Below, piece after piece: positions 17,130-25,914 of a stretch of 64,000 bases of DNA. Source of the DNA: Myxococcales bacterium (lineage in GTDB: Bacteria > Myxococcota_A > Polyangia > Polyangiales > Polyangiaceae). The notes under the pieces were generated by a model. It was given only the letters and a program-made list of their open reading frames with translations. It was not told the DNA's origin and did not search any database. The stretch lies in NCBI GenBank assembly GCA_004193285.1, contig SECP01000024.1:52284-116283 (forward strand), given 5' to 3'. Every line of letters starts with the position of its first letter. The first letter of the stretch is position 1. A program made the translations under genes and the position numbers.

Positions 17130-17780
17130 ATGTCAAAGCTTCGAGTCAACGCCTTCGGCATCTCTTTGGACGGCTACGGGGCCGGTCCCGACCAGGCTCT
17201 AGACAACCCCCTGGGAGTCGGCGGCATGGGCCTCCACCCATGGTTTCACGGCACGAAGACGTTCCGGAGGATGGTCATGGGCGCGACGGACGGAGCCGGC
17301 CGTGAGGATGTGGATGAGGACTTCGCCGCCCGCAGCTTCGAGAACGTGGGCGCATGGATCATGGGTCGCAACATGTTTGGGCCCGTCCGAGGTCCCTGGG
17401 AGGACGAGTCGTGGAAGGGCTGGTGGGGAGACAGCCCGCCCTACCACGTGCCGGTGTTCGTGCTCACCCACCATCCCCGAGCCCCGCTCACGATGGCGGG
17501 CGGGACCACGTTCCACTTCGTGACGGAAGGCATCCAAGTCGCGCTCGACCGCGCGAAGGAGGCGGCGAAGGAGAAAGACATCCGGATCGGTGGCGGCGTC
17601 GCCACCATTCGGCAGTACCTGGCAGAAGGGCTGATAGACGAGCTCCACCTCGCGGTCTCGCCCGTGCTCCTGGGGCGGGGCGAGCACCTCTTCAGCGGCA
17701 TCGATACGGTTCGGCTCGGCTACCGAACCGCTGAGCACGTCCCCTCCGAGCATGCGACTCACGTCGTGCTGAAAAAGTAG
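17130..17780 (+). CDS. Dihydrofolate reductase / RibD C-terminal family protein
   Basis: 216 residues. The start is LRVNAFGISLDGYGAG; the middle has GAWIMGRNMFGP (the NADPH-loop GR of this family), and the second half IRIGGGVATIRQYLAEGLIDELHLAVSPVLLGRGEHLF, the standard ending of RibD-C proteins. They reduce pterin- or riboflavin-like substrates, though most isolated members are untested. ATG 17130 has AAGGAG nine bases upstream; the longer open frame begins inside the VOC gene and is unlikely. A second family member, quite different in sequence, is at 25915-26538. Confidence 0.88.
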   Translation: MSKLRVNAFGISLDGYGAGPDQALDNPLGVGGMGLHPWFHGTKTFRRMVMGATDGAGREDVDEDFAARSFENVGAWIMGRNMFGPVRGPWEDESWKGWWGDSPPYHVPVFVLTHHPRAPLTMAGGTTFHFVTEGIQVALDRAKEAAKEKDIRIGGGVATIRQYLAEGLIDELHLAVSPVLLGRGEHLFSGIDTVRLGYRTAEHVPSEHATHVVLKK

Positions 17781-17839
17781 CGGTCGGCCGCGGTTGCGCT
17801 GGCAGTTTCGTCGCGCCTCGCGACATACTGGCGCAACTG

Positions 17840-19252
17840 ATGGTCCTCGGGCCGCGCGCCACGTCACCTCGAAAGAGTGGTGAGCCGGTCCCGTGGAGCA
17901 TCGCGGAGCCGAGCTGGCTCGTCTTGCTGGCGGCGGCGTCCGCCTTCCTGGTGGTATTCGCGTGGCTGCCGGCGTGGGGGGCGCCCTACCAGTACGACGA
18001 CTTCAATACTCCGGTTGGGGACGCCGCCTCGCAGTCGCTTTCCAGCTGGTGGCGGCTCTTGCCGCGCACTCTCCGCCCGCTGACCAAGCTCTCCTACGCG
18101 CTAGAGAGCAGCCTGGGTGCGGTGACGGCGCCTTCGCGCCGGCTGCTCAATGCGGTCCTGTTCGCCGGCTGCGTGGCCCTGCTCAAGGCTCTTCTGGAAA
18201 CGGCGAGAGCGCCAGCGTCTTTCGCGCTCTTGGTCGCGTGCGCGTGGGCGGTACACCCCGTGCACGCGGAGACGGTCGTGGCCCTTGCGGGCCGGCCGGT
18301 GCTGCTCGCCACCTTCCTGATCTTGGCGAGCGCGCTTTGCCTCCGGCGAGCCCAACCGAGCGCAGCACTCGTCTGCGCCGTCCTCGCGCTGCTGGCCCGA
18401 GAGAGCTCGCTCCCTTGGCTCGTCGTTTGCGCGGTCCTGGCGCTCCACCAGCGCGGGGTGGAGAGGCAGCGGCTCGTCGCCGCGGCAGCGATGGCCTTCG
18501 GTGTCGGCGCGCTGGTGCTGGGCAGCTCGAGCGGGCTCCGAGACCTCCTCGCTTCCGTGTTCCGGTCCACGGGCGCGTGGAACCGCCTCGGCCTGCAGTG
18601 GGCGGCTCTGACGAAGGGGACCTGGGCCCTATTCATCACTCCCCAGAGTTTCACCCCGGACATGGAGTTTGCTCCGAGCGGCCTCGCGCGTCTCAGTTTG
18701 ATTCTTTGTACCCTCGCGCTCTACGGAGCGGCGATTTGGCTCGCGGTTCGGAAGCCGCACCTGCGCACGTTTGCGCTGCTCTGGCTTTGCCTCGTCGTGC
18801 CGACCCACAGCTTCGTCCCCAAGCTGGACGTACTGACCGCGCGGCCTTTTTCGGCTAGTTTGGCCCCACTTCTGGCGCTCGCGGCCTGCGCGACGTTGCC
18901 GGCTCTGGCCCGGCAGCCTCGGCTCCTGCCCGCGATGAGCCTCGCGCTCGTAGCCGCGATCGGCGGCGCCTTCGTGCTCACTCGCGAACGCGCGGCGCTC
19001 TATCTAGACCCCATCGCTTTGTGGCGAGACGCGGCCGAGCGAACGGCGGAGACGACGCGGCCGCTCGTCAACTGGGGCACGCTGCTCGCTCGAGACGGCC
19101 AGTTGCGCGAGGCGCGCGGCGCGCTAAAGCGTGCCCTCGCTCGAGACCCGAGCAGCGTCGACATTCGCCTGAGGCTGAGCGCGGTCGAGCGCGCTATGCT
19201 GCTAGGCTCGTCGCCTCCTGCGCCTTCCTTGGAGCTACCAGCTAAGCCATGA
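17840..19252 (+). CDS. Polytopic membrane protein with C-terminal TPR, TMTC/PMT glycosyltransferase-like
   Basis: 470 residues with about nine to ten hydrophobic segments. After the first segment comes YQYDDFNTP, an acidic motif placed as in PMT/TMTC O-glycosyltransferases (Asp-Asp in the first extracytoplasmic loop), then RPLTKLSYALE and HPVHAETV, both resembling the TMTC/DUF1736 family. After the last segment there is a short TPR (VNWGTLLARDGQLREARGALKRALARDP). I infer a membrane sugar transferase acting on exported proteins. Its TGA overlaps the next start as ATGA, and the next two genes encode exported proteins, plausible substrates. An O-antigen ligase-like role is the alternative. Confidence 0.55.
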   Translation: MVLGPRATSPRKSGEPVPWSIAEPSWLVLLAAASAFLVVFAWLPAWGAPYQYDDFNTPVGDAASQSLSSWWRLLPRTLRPLTKLSYALESSLGAVTAPSRRLLNAVLFAGCVALLKALLETARAPASFALLVACAWAVHPVHAETVVALAGRPVLLATFLILASALCLRRAQPSAALVCAVLALLARESSLPWLVVCAVLALHQRGVERQRLVAAAAMAFGVGALVLGSSSGLRDLLASVFRSTGAWNRLGLQWAALTKGTWALFITPQSFTPDMEFAPSGLARLSLILCTLALYGAAIWLAVRKPHLRTFALLWLCLVVPTHSFVPKLDVLTARPFSASLAPLLALAACATLPALARQPRLLPAMSLALVAAIGGAFVLTRERAALYLDPIALWRDAAERTAETTRPLVNWGTLLARDGQLREARGALKRALARDPSSVDIRLRLSAVERAMLLGSSPPAPSLELPAKP

Positions 19253-20082
19253 AGTCGAACCTCAAGAGTAAGTGGATCTACGTCACCGCGGGCCTCGCCG
19301 CATTGGTGCTCGCCCCTCTCGGCGCCGCGCTCGCCCGGCCCACCCAGTGCATCAAGCCGGAAACGAAGTGCGACTACGACTTACTCTGCGCGTTTAAGGT
19401 GGATTTGGCGGAAAAGATCCTCATTTACGAGGCCTTCATCCGCAACAGCCCCGCCACTCAAAAGGCGCCGAAGCAGACCCGTCAAGGCATCAAGTACAGC
19501 GGCAAGCTGTATCAGGCAGCTCTAGCCCAAGCGAAGAAGGAAGACCCCTCGCTTTCGGGCGAGGACTTGGCGTCCGCCACGTACCAAATATTCGTGAGCA
19601 AGGTCCGTGAGTCGCTGGGGCAGCAAGCCTCCAAGTACAAGGACTGCAAGTCGCTCGGCACCACCGCCAAAGATCAGTACGTCGGCAGCTGGAGCGGCAT
19701 GCTGACGGACAAGGAAGACTGCAACGTCTATGGCTCCAAGCTCGTCGGCAACAATGTCGAACGCCTCACGGTGGGCGACCTCAAAGACGCCTCGCAGGGC
19801 TGTCTGGAGATGTGGGATGGCGATCGCGGCCACGAGGCCATCCACCAAGACGCCTGCCGCGCCAGGTTGGCAAACAAGGGCGCGCCCCCGCAAACGTTCA
19901 AGAGCTACGTCGAGGAGGACGCGCAGGCGTACCGCTACTCGCTCGAGCAATCGTCCAATCACCTCAAGCGCCTTCAACTCCTGTGCACCGCGGACCCGAA
20001 GGCGAAAGAATTTCGAGAGCGCGCGGACGACTTGCTGAAGAAGGCCGCGCAGTACCAGCAGAACCAAGCGAGCCAGCCATGA
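19249..20082 (+). CDS. Exported protein with HExxH motif, possible metallopeptidase
   Basis: 277 residues, with a signal peptide of about 29 (basic start, LAALVLAPLGAALA). The mature part has about eight Cys, so disulfides are likely. At 195-199 lies HEAIH, and 23-24 residues on is YVEEDAQAY (E222/E223), the spacing and setting (Glu, then an Ala-Tyr helix) of a third zinc ligand in gluzincin-type peptidases. That supports, but does not prove, a zinc protease. The end is a Lys/Gln-rich helix. It overlaps both neighbours by ATGA, tying it to the TMTC-like and MYXO-CTERM proteins. Confidence 0.6.
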   Translation: MKSNLKSKWIYVTAGLAALVLAPLGAALARPTQCIKPETKCDYDLLCAFKVDLAEKILIYEAFIRNSPATQKAPKQTRQGIKYSGKLYQAALAQAKKEDPSLSGEDLASATYQIFVSKVRESLGQQASKYKDCKSLGTTAKDQYVGSWSGMLTDKEDCNVYGSKLVGNNVERLTVGDLKDASQGCLEMWDGDRGHEAIHQDACRARLANKGAPPQTFKSYVEEDAQAYRYSLEQSSNHLKRLQLLCTADPKAKEFRERADDLLKKAAQYQQNQASQP

Positions 20083-21401
20083 GCCGAAGGCCCCTGTTCT
20101 TCGTGCTCTTGGCGGCGTTGGTGGCGCTCACCTGCTGGGCGCCGCGCGCGCGAGCGGACATCTTCCGCCTCACGTACGACGAGGCCGCCGAGGACCCGGC
20201 GGAGGGTTTCGACGAAGCGTGTCTCGGGGACGCACCGGCGGAAGACTGTGACGTGAGAGCCGCCCTGATCGAGGCCGAGCTGGCGGCGCTGCTATCCCGG
20301 CTGGATAGCGATCGGGACCCGGAGACGCTCGCCTTGTTTCAGGCCGCTCTGGAGCTGGACTCTCCGGTGGTGCAGGCCATGGCCGCGCGGTACGTGTCGC
20401 GCTCCGCCGAGCCGCCTTCGGGCTTTTTGTCCAAGGTGAAGACCTTTTTCTGGGGGCCGGATGCTCCACGCGGCGTGGCCGCGGCGGACGTGCTGGACCT
20501 CTCGACGGAAGAGAGCGATCGGCACCTGGCCGAGCTGTACCACGAGGGGCGCAGCTCGAGCGACTACCAGCCTGAGCCGTTCTTCTCCGACCAGGAAGAG
20601 CCGACTGACGAAGAGGTGCTGACGAACAATCGCCTGTTGATGGCGTGCTCGAAAGACACCCAGCTGGAGCTGATGCAGTCCTTCGCCGACGAAGAGGTGT
20701 TCGAGCCGGCTGAGCGCCTGCTGATGTACGACCGCTTCGCCTATTCCCCGGTGGACCCGACCCAAACCTTCCCCGTTACCGCCTTCGTGACGAGCTCCAG
20801 CGTGGAAGAAGTCTCGGCTTTTTTTACCAAATCGTTCGGAGAGCCCCTGGGCCCTTTCACGGACAACGAAGCGCGCATTCAGGATCTCACGGAGCAGCTG
20901 GTGGCGCTCCAGGCGGACGCCGCCAGCGGTGACCAGGAGGCCATTCGAGAGATTGGGCGGCTCGTGGAGGAGCTGACCGCGCTGCAAGAGGTAGGCACGG
21001 TCGCCGCCTTCTTGCAGCTCGAGGACCTCCACGCCGAAAATGACGTCGTCTTCGTGGACGGCACCGTGGAGGACATCCTTTCGGCTCCGGTCCGCGCCGT
21101 GACGGTGGGTCACGACGACGTCGCCGGCGGCACCGTGATTCGCTACATCAACGCGCCTGAAGGGCAGGGCGGCTCCAACCCGGGAACGGGCGAGGGCGGC
21201 GGCCCAGGGAGCGATGACGAAGACCCTGCCGGTGGAAGCGGCACCGACGACCGCCCCGCGAAACACGCGGACGGCGGCTGCGGATGCTCGGTGCCCAGCG
21301 GTTCCTCGCCGTACGGCGCCTTGGGCGTCCTGCCGCTCCTTGGCTGGCTCCTTCGCCGCGTGCGTCGAGCTCGCGGCGCCGACCACCGAGCTCCTCGCTA
21401 A
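20079..21401 (+). CDS. MYXO-CTERM surface protein of unknown function
   Basis: 440 residues. Signal peptide 1-26 (FFVLLAALVALTCWAPRARA). The mature part is strongly acidic (many Asp/Glu, such as QEEPTDEEV). A Gly/Ser/Asp linker leads to the tail GGCGCSVPSG, a hydrophobic helix and LLRRVRRARG, the MYXO-CTERM layout cleaved by myxosortase and kept at the cell surface. No enzyme motif is seen. ATG 20079 overlaps the stop of the previous gene, making a three-gene coupled set with a membrane glycosyltransferase-like protein and an HExxH protein. Confidence 0.75.
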   Translation: MSRRPLFFVLLAALVALTCWAPRARADIFRLTYDEAAEDPAEGFDEACLGDAPAEDCDVRAALIEAELAALLSRLDSDRDPETLALFQAALELDSPVVQAMAARYVSRSAEPPSGFLSKVKTFFWGPDAPRGVAAADVLDLSTEESDRHLAELYHEGRSSSDYQPEPFFSDQEEPTDEEVLTNNRLLMACSKDTQLELMQSFADEEVFEPAERLLMYDRFAYSPVDPTQTFPVTAFVTSSSVEEVSAFFTKSFGEPLGPFTDNEARIQDLTEQLVALQADAASGDQEAIREIGRLVEELTALQEVGTVAAFLQLEDLHAENDVVFVDGTVEDILSAPVRAVTVGHDDVAGGTVIRYINAPEGQGGSNPGTGEGGGPGSDDEDPAGGSGTDDRPAKHADGGCGCSVPSGSSPYGALGVLPLLGWLLRRVRRARGADHRAPR

Positions 21402-21419
21402 GCAGCTCGCGAGAAGTCG

Positions 21420-21694
21420 CTACAGGCAGTGCGCTGCCCGGCGTGTGACGCAGAGTGCGCGGAGCGTCATCCAACGGCTGGGCTCGCTGAGCGCCTCCGG
21501 AAAGGGCAATGGCAGGGCCTCTTCGTGAGTGCGCTCGAGAGGCCAGCGCCCGGTGGCGTCCTGCTTGGAAGAGACCAGCGCAAGCGCTTCGGCCATGGCT
21601 GGCTCGAAGCGCTCGCCCGTGCTTCCGAAGTAGTCCAGCGCGCGCAGCACGAGCAACCAGGCGAGCGGGGAACGAATGGCGGGCCGCGCAGCTA
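21420..21694 (-). pseudogene. C-terminal remnant of a larger protein (prenyltransferase/squalene-cyclase-repeat-like)
   Basis: About 90 codons read SPLAWLLVLRALDYFGSTG, SKQDATGRWPLERTHEE and EPSRWMTLRALCV before a stop. From memory, DGRWPL followed by PSRW-TLRALRV is the usual C-terminal end of much longer bacterial proteins with prenyltransferase-like repeats. No ATG/GTG with an RBS precedes it and the frame enters the 3' end of tetR antiphase, so the first part of the gene is gone. Probably a deletion scar. A short TTG-started gene is possible but less likely. Confidence 0.55.
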
Positions 21695-22414
21695 CGAACC
21701 GTCCGCGATCCGATCGAGCAGCTCTTGCAGGAGGTGCTTTTCGCCAGCCGTGAGGACCGTCGTCTGCGGAAGAGCCGCGCGCAAGGCGGCGGCCATCGCG
21801 CGCGGCGCGGCGGGCTCGGCGCCAGGGGAATCATCCGTGATGGCGGCGAGCAGCGCGTCGCGCGAGGCCGCCGAAAGCCCGGCGTCGCGCTCGGCCTCGG
21901 GCTGGCCGAGCAGTGTGAGCACGGTGCCCACGCAAGCTGCGCCGAGCATGGCTACCGCGCGGGCTTCGCTCACTCTGAGGCGACCGGCCAAAGCGATCCT
22001 CGCCACGCGCCGTCTCAACACCTCATGCCCGGCAGAGACGGCGGACGACGGAGCGCCCGCGCCCGAGCGGAGGCTCATCAACGCGAAGAGGTCGGGATGC
22101 GCGAGACCGAACGCCACGTGCAAGTCCCAGCCGTCGCGCAAGTCTCGAACCGGATCGGGGTGCGGCGCACGGGCTGCCTTTTCGGCGACGTACTTGGCGA
22201 GGCAGTGTTCGGCGACCGCCTCGAGGAGACCGCGTTTATCGCCGAACAGCCGGTAAATAGTCGGAGCCTGTACGCCGGCCGCGGCCGCGACCGCGCGCGT
22301 CGTTGCCGCTTCGCTCCCGCCGCTCGCGATGAGTCCAGCGGCAGCCTCCAGGATGCGGCTTCGCACGTCTGCCCCCGGCGTCGATTCGTCGGGGCTCAGC
22401 TCGGCCGTCGCCAT
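21692..22414 (-). CDS. TetR-family repressor
   Basis: 240 residues. Helix-turn-helix at about 18-62: RSRILEAAAGLIASGGSEAATTRAVAAAAGVQAPTIYRLFGDKRGLLEAV. The ligand domain is Ala-rich with no specific marker. ATG 22414 is chosen because the domain begins soon after; the open frame further up runs over the divergent gene. It faces an NmrA-like reductase over a 117-bp gap with a good palindrome, which I take to be its operator. Confidence 0.92.
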   Translation of the reverse strand: MATAELSPDESTPGADVRSRILEAAAGLIASGGSEAATTRAVAAAAGVQAPTIYRLFGDKRGLLEAVAEHCLAKYVAEKAARAPHPDPVRDLRDGWDLHVAFGLAHPDLFALMSLRSGAGAPSSAVSAGHEVLRRRVARIALAGRLRVSEARAVAMLGAACVGTVLTLLGQPEAERDAGLSAASRDALLAAITDDSPGAEPAAPRAMAAALRAALPQTTVLTAGEKHLLQELLDRIADGS

Positions 22415-22457
22415 GGTCGCCCGATAACTCGGTCCTGTTTCCGTTGATAGCGCGGCG

Positions 22458-22496
22458 TTGACATCGTCGATAAGCGATGGTAACAAATTATTGTTA
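22458..22496 (+). promoter_or_regulatory. Promoter of the NmrA-like gene with overlapping TetR operator
   Basis: TTGACA at 22458-22463 is a perfect -35 box. Seventeen bases on, TAACAA at 22481-22486 sits where a -10 is expected (weak match). TAACAA-ATTA-TTGTTA at 22481-22496 is a perfect 6-4-6 inverted repeat covering that -10, so a repressor bound there would block the promoter. It is strikingly AT-rich for this DNA. The TetR link is inferred from position. Confidence 0.6.
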
Positions 22497-22531
22497 GCAG
22501 TGATAATCACGCAAACCGAAGGGAAGAACTG

Positions 22532-23398
22532 ATGATCGTCGTCACGGGCGCGACCGGGCAGCTGGGTAGAGCCATCGTCGAGTACCTCGTGCGCCGGGTC
22601 CCCCCCGCGCAAGTAGCGGTTAGCGTGCGGGACCCGCAGAAGGCCCAGGAGCTGGAGGCGCTGGGCGTCCGGGTCCGCCGGGGAGACTTCGCGGCGCCGG
22701 ACGGCCTCGTCCACGCCTTCGAGGGCGCCTCGCAGCTCATGCTCGTCTCTTCCAACGCGCGGGCTTACGGCGGCGATACGTTGGGTCAGCACCGGGCCGC
22801 GATCGAGGCGGCACGCGCGGTGGGCGCCAAGCGGATCGTCTACACGAGCCACATGGCTGCCAGCGCGTCGTCCGCGTTCGCTCCCATGCTCGATCACGCG
22901 GCCACGGAGGACATGCTGGGTGCCTCTGGGCTGCCTTGGACGGCGCTGCGCAATGGATTCTATGCTTCGAGTGGCGTAGCCCAGCTGGGAGATGCGCCCC
23001 GAGTCGGGGTGCTCGAGGTGCCGCAGGATGGCAAAGTGTCTTGGACCGCGCACGCGGACTTGGCGGAGGCGGCCGCGATCGTGCTCACGACGCAAAGCGG
23101 CTTCGCAGGCCCCACGCCCCCGCTGACCGGTGCGGACGCGCTGGATCTCGGAGAGGTTGCGGCCATGGCCGGCGAGATCACCGGCCGAGCCATCGAGCGA
23201 CGTACGATTGACGACGACGAGCTACGCCGACGGTTGAGTGAGCGCGGCGTGCCCGCGCGGGGAGCGGAGGTCGCGCTCGGCTTCTTTCGCGCGAGCAGGG
23301 CCGGTGAATTCCAGGCCATAAACCCCGCGCTACCGCGACTGCTCGGGCGACCCCCGACGAGCATGAAAGACGTGCTGCGGCAGCGACTCGTTGGCTGA
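22532..23398 (+). CDS. NmrA-family NAD(P)-binding oxidoreductase (QorB-like)
   Basis: 288 residues. It starts with the extended-SDR dinucleotide motif IVVTGATGQLGRAIVEYL; then SVRDPQKAQEL (phosphate-sensing region), LMLVSSNA, RIVYTSHMAAS and the family stretch LPWTALRNGFY. These match NAD(P)H:quinone oxidoreductase type 2-like NmrA proteins, which lack the classical Tyr-x3-Lys. The Shine-Dalgarno is a weak AGGGAAG. Divergent TetR control suggests induction by a small, perhaps quinone-like, toxic compound. Confidence 0.88.
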   Translation: MIVVTGATGQLGRAIVEYLVRRVPPAQVAVSVRDPQKAQELEALGVRVRRGDFAAPDGLVHAFEGASQLMLVSSNARAYGGDTLGQHRAAIEAARAVGAKRIVYTSHMAASASSAFAPMLDHAATEDMLGASGLPWTALRNGFYASSGVAQLGDAPRVGVLEVPQDGKVSWTAHADLAEAAAIVLTTQSGFAGPTPPLTGADALDLGEVAAMAGEITGRAIERRTIDDDELRRRLSERGVPARGAEVALGFFRASRAGEFQAINPALPRLLGRPPTSMKDVLRQRLVG

Positions 23399-23474
23399 GC
23401 GACTCGTCTCCGGCTGCACGTGCTCGAATCCTCCAAGCTCCTCGAGCCATCACGGCGAGGCGCAGAGCGCGAGA

Positions 23475-23488
23475 TGAGAAGCTTCTCA
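23475..23488. promoter_or_regulatory. 14-bp perfect palindrome between NmrA-like and esterase genes
   Basis: TGAGAAGCTTCTCA lies 76 bases after one stop and 139 before the next start. It has no loop, so it reads more as a dimer-binding site than a terminator. No regulator can be assigned. Confidence 0.3.
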
Positions 23489-23627
23489 CCGGCGGCGCAG
23501 CGGATAAATTCATCGCCGCCAGACTCGCCCCACGATGCGAATGAAAACGCGTCGCGCTCCCTCGTGCGGAGTTGCTGAGTCGTGCGGCAGCTGTTACGGG
23601 ACACCACTACTGCCAAGGAGTGAGTGA

Positions 23628-24953
23628 ATGTCGACCAACGTCGTGGTGGCTCGCTTTCGTTTCCGTGCGCGTTCGCGGCAGCTGTTCGCCGTAGCGGGTG
23701 CAGCGCTCTTCGGGTTCGTCTCGCCTCCCGCGCGCGCGGCGCAGTGGCAGACGAAGGTGAGCTACGGCGGAAGCACGACGATGGATCTGTACGTGCCGGA
23801 CATGGTGGACCCCTCACCCGGCGTGGTGGTCTCTCTTCACTACTGCGGCGGCAACTCGGGCAGCGCCCACGGCTGGTTTCAAGCCTTCGCCGATCAGTAC
23901 GGTTTCGTCGTCATCGCGCCCGGCGCGGGCGGCAATTGCTTCGACGCCTCGCCATCGCGCAGCGGCGAGCGAGACGCCATCACTCGGATGGTGAGCTACG
24001 TCATCACGCAGAATCATGCGGATGCAAGCCGGGTCTTCGCCGCCGGTGCGTCGTCGGGCGCGTGCATGACCAACGCGCTGCTCGCTGCCTATCCGGACGT
24101 ATTCGCCGCCGGTGCGGCGCTCGCGGCCGTGCCCGCGGGCGCGTGGACGGGCGGCAACGCCTATGGGTGGACGACGCCCGCGAATCGCACCGCGCAGCAG
24201 TGGGGCGACATCGTACGGATGGCGAATCCGGGCTACACCGGCGCGAGGCCGCGGGTGCAGCTCTGGCACGGCACCGCCGACACCACCCTCAACTACAGCC
24301 CCAACTTCGAGGCCGAGGTGGCGCAGTGGACCAACGTCTTCGCCGTCACGGACGCGAGCGCCACCCAAGAGAGCTTCAAGGGAGGGCAGGACACTTGGGC
24401 TCGAACCGTCTACGAGGACGGCGGGGGCAAGGTGGTGCTCGAAACGAACGTGGCGCAAGGCGCGCCCCACGATCTATCCGGGCGCGGCTTGTGGCGGGAC
24501 GTCGTGCGCTTCTTTGGCTTGGATACGGACGTCGGGACCGGAGGCGGAGCTGGAGGCGGAGGCGGAGGCGGAGGCGGAGCAGGCAACGCCAGTGGTGGCG
24601 GCGCTGCTGGCGGGGCGACGGGCGGCGCGGCTGCGGGGACCGGCACGACGAGCGGCGGTCTGAGCGGCGGGAACGCTGCCGGTAGCTCGTCGGGCGCGGC
24701 AGGCCAGCCCGTGAGCGGTGGAGGGGGCACGAGCAGCGCTTCCGGCACCAACGCGGTCAGCGGGTCCGGGTCCGCGAGTGGCGGTGCGGCGAGCAACGCG
24801 CCCGAAGGTCCGACCCCGCAGGACGGCGGTTGCGGCGTTCATGGCTCGGGGCGGCGCCACTCCCTCGCTGCGATGTTCGGGCTCGGGGCGGCCTGGCTCG
24901 CCGCGCGGCGTCGGCGAGCTAGCTGCCGCTCGACGCGAGTCCTGTTCTCGTAG
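23628..24953 (+). CDS. Secreted PHB-depolymerase/LpqC-type esterase with Gly-rich linker and MYXO-CTERM-like tail
   Basis: 441 residues. A long signal peptide (about 37) ends PPARAAQ. The catalytic domain, about 38-300, has VVSLHYCGGNSGSA (oxyanion region), the nucleophile in GASSGAC, Asp in HGTADTTL and His in GAPHDL, so the Ser-Asp-His triad is complete. It resembles CE1 feruloyl/acetylxylan esterases and PHB depolymerases. Residues about 305-410 are a Gly/Ala/Ser linker encoded by GGAGGC-like repeats near 24545-24580. The end has GGCGVHGSG, a hydrophobic stretch and ARRRR, a MYXO-CTERM-type anchor. Likely a surface polysaccharide-side-chain or polyester esterase. AAGGAG precedes the ATG. 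Confidence 0.88.
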   Translation: MSTNVVVARFRFRARSRQLFAVAGAALFGFVSPPARAAQWQTKVSYGGSTTMDLYVPDMVDPSPGVVVSLHYCGGNSGSAHGWFQAFADQYGFVVIAPGAGGNCFDASPSRSGERDAITRMVSYVITQNHADASRVFAAGASSGACMTNALLAAYPDVFAAGAALAAVPAGAWTGGNAYGWTTPANRTAQQWGDIVRMANPGYTGARPRVQLWHGTADTTLNYSPNFEAEVAQWTNVFAVTDASATQESFKGGQDTWARTVYEDGGGKVVLETNVAQGAPHDLSGRGLWRDVVRFFGLDTDVGTGGGAGGGGGGGGGAGNASGGGAAGGATGGAAAGTGTTSGGLSGGNAAGSSSGAAGQPVSGGGGTSSASGTNAVSGSGSASGGAASNAPEGPTPQDGGCGVHGSGRRHSLAAMFGLGAAWLAARRRRASCRSTRVLFS

Positions 24954-25014
24954 CATCGGCCGAGCTCGGGCGGCGGGGCTCGGTGTGAGCCCCGCAAGCC
25001 ACGACAGCGGCGGT

Positions 25015-25707
25015 TCAGCGGCGCGACATGAAGATGCGCAGCACGTACCAGAACATCAGCGTGACGGAAGAAAACAGCTGGAGCGAGGCGGCCACGTAGC
25101 GATCCTCGGGAAAGTGATGCACCACGTTCGACGTGTCGTACAAGATGGCCGCGCCGGCGAACACGACCATGGCGACCGAGAAGAACACGCCGAGCTGGAA
25201 GCCGAAGATCGCGCCGGCCACGACCAGCAGCATCGCACCCACGCCGCCCCACAGCAGGGCCCCGCGCAAGAACGAGAAGTCCTTGCGGGTGTAAAAAGCG
25301 ATGCCGGTGAGGGCCGCGAAGCCCAAAATCGTGACGAGGCCCGCGCTGGAGATCGCGCCCGGCGCCGCCTGGTTGGCGATCACCAGGAGCGGGAGAAAGA
25401 TGAGCGATTCGATCACCACGTAGCCAGCCAACGCCGCGTACTGCGCGGGGAGCGACTTTGCGGTTTGAGCCGCGCGGCTGGCGACCCAGCCCGCGAGCAT
25501 GAAGCCGCCCAGCACGAACAGCCAGCTCACGGAGAGCATTGCCTGCGCGATGGGTACGGCGAGCCCCGTGGCGAACAGCGCGAACTCGATCGCGGCGAAC
25601 GCGATGATGGCGCCGAACAGGTGGTTATACGTTCGGCTGATGAAGCGCGCACGGGTGTCGACCGTCTTGCGCGCCGAGAAAATATCGTGCCCGTATCCGC
25701 TTTGCAT
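25015..25707 (-). CDS. Bax inhibitor-1/YccA family membrane protein
   Basis: 230 residues with seven hydrophobic helices. FISRTYNHLFGAI opens the family domain, and AILYDTSNVVHHF near 190-202 is the signature with the conserved Asp of the BI-1 channel. Bacterial members act as pH-sensitive calcium leaks or interact with FtsH. It ends IFMSRR. A gap of about 200 bases separates it from the gene upstream; no partner suggests a specific role. Confidence 0.93.
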   Translation of the reverse strand: MQSGYGHDIFSARKTVDTRARFISRTYNHLFGAIIAFAAIEFALFATGLAVPIAQAMLSVSWLFVLGGFMLAGWVASRAAQTAKSLPAQYAALAGYVVIESLIFLPLLVIANQAAPGAISSAGLVTILGFAALTGIAFYTRKDFSFLRGALLWGGVGAMLLVVAGAIFGFQLGVFFSVAMVVFAGAAILYDTSNVVHHFPEDRYVAASLQLFSSVTLMFWYVLRIFMSRR

Positions 25708-25914
25708 CTTGCCGCTTCCTTTGGTGGGGGGACGAGGGAGTCACGCCCCGCCGTGAGCCTAGCGCTCTCCGCCTCGAAAGCGAACGCCGCGTTATTCCCG
25801 CGCTTCGCGCGCCTGCACGTGCGTCAAAACGGCCCAATTTGCCACGTGAGGGCCCGCGCGGACGGGAGGCCCGAAGACGTGACGCGGCCTCCCGGCGTGC
25901 GGCGCTGCCACCGT

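Noticed and set aside
20292..21386. 364-codon minus-strand frame opposite the MYXO-CTERM gene
   Set aside because: His/Arg/Val-rich mirror frame; the plus-strand product has signal peptide and sorting tail.
24541..24800. GGAGGC-rich stretch as a repeat element
   Set aside because: It encodes the Gly-rich linker of the esterase; coding bias explains it.
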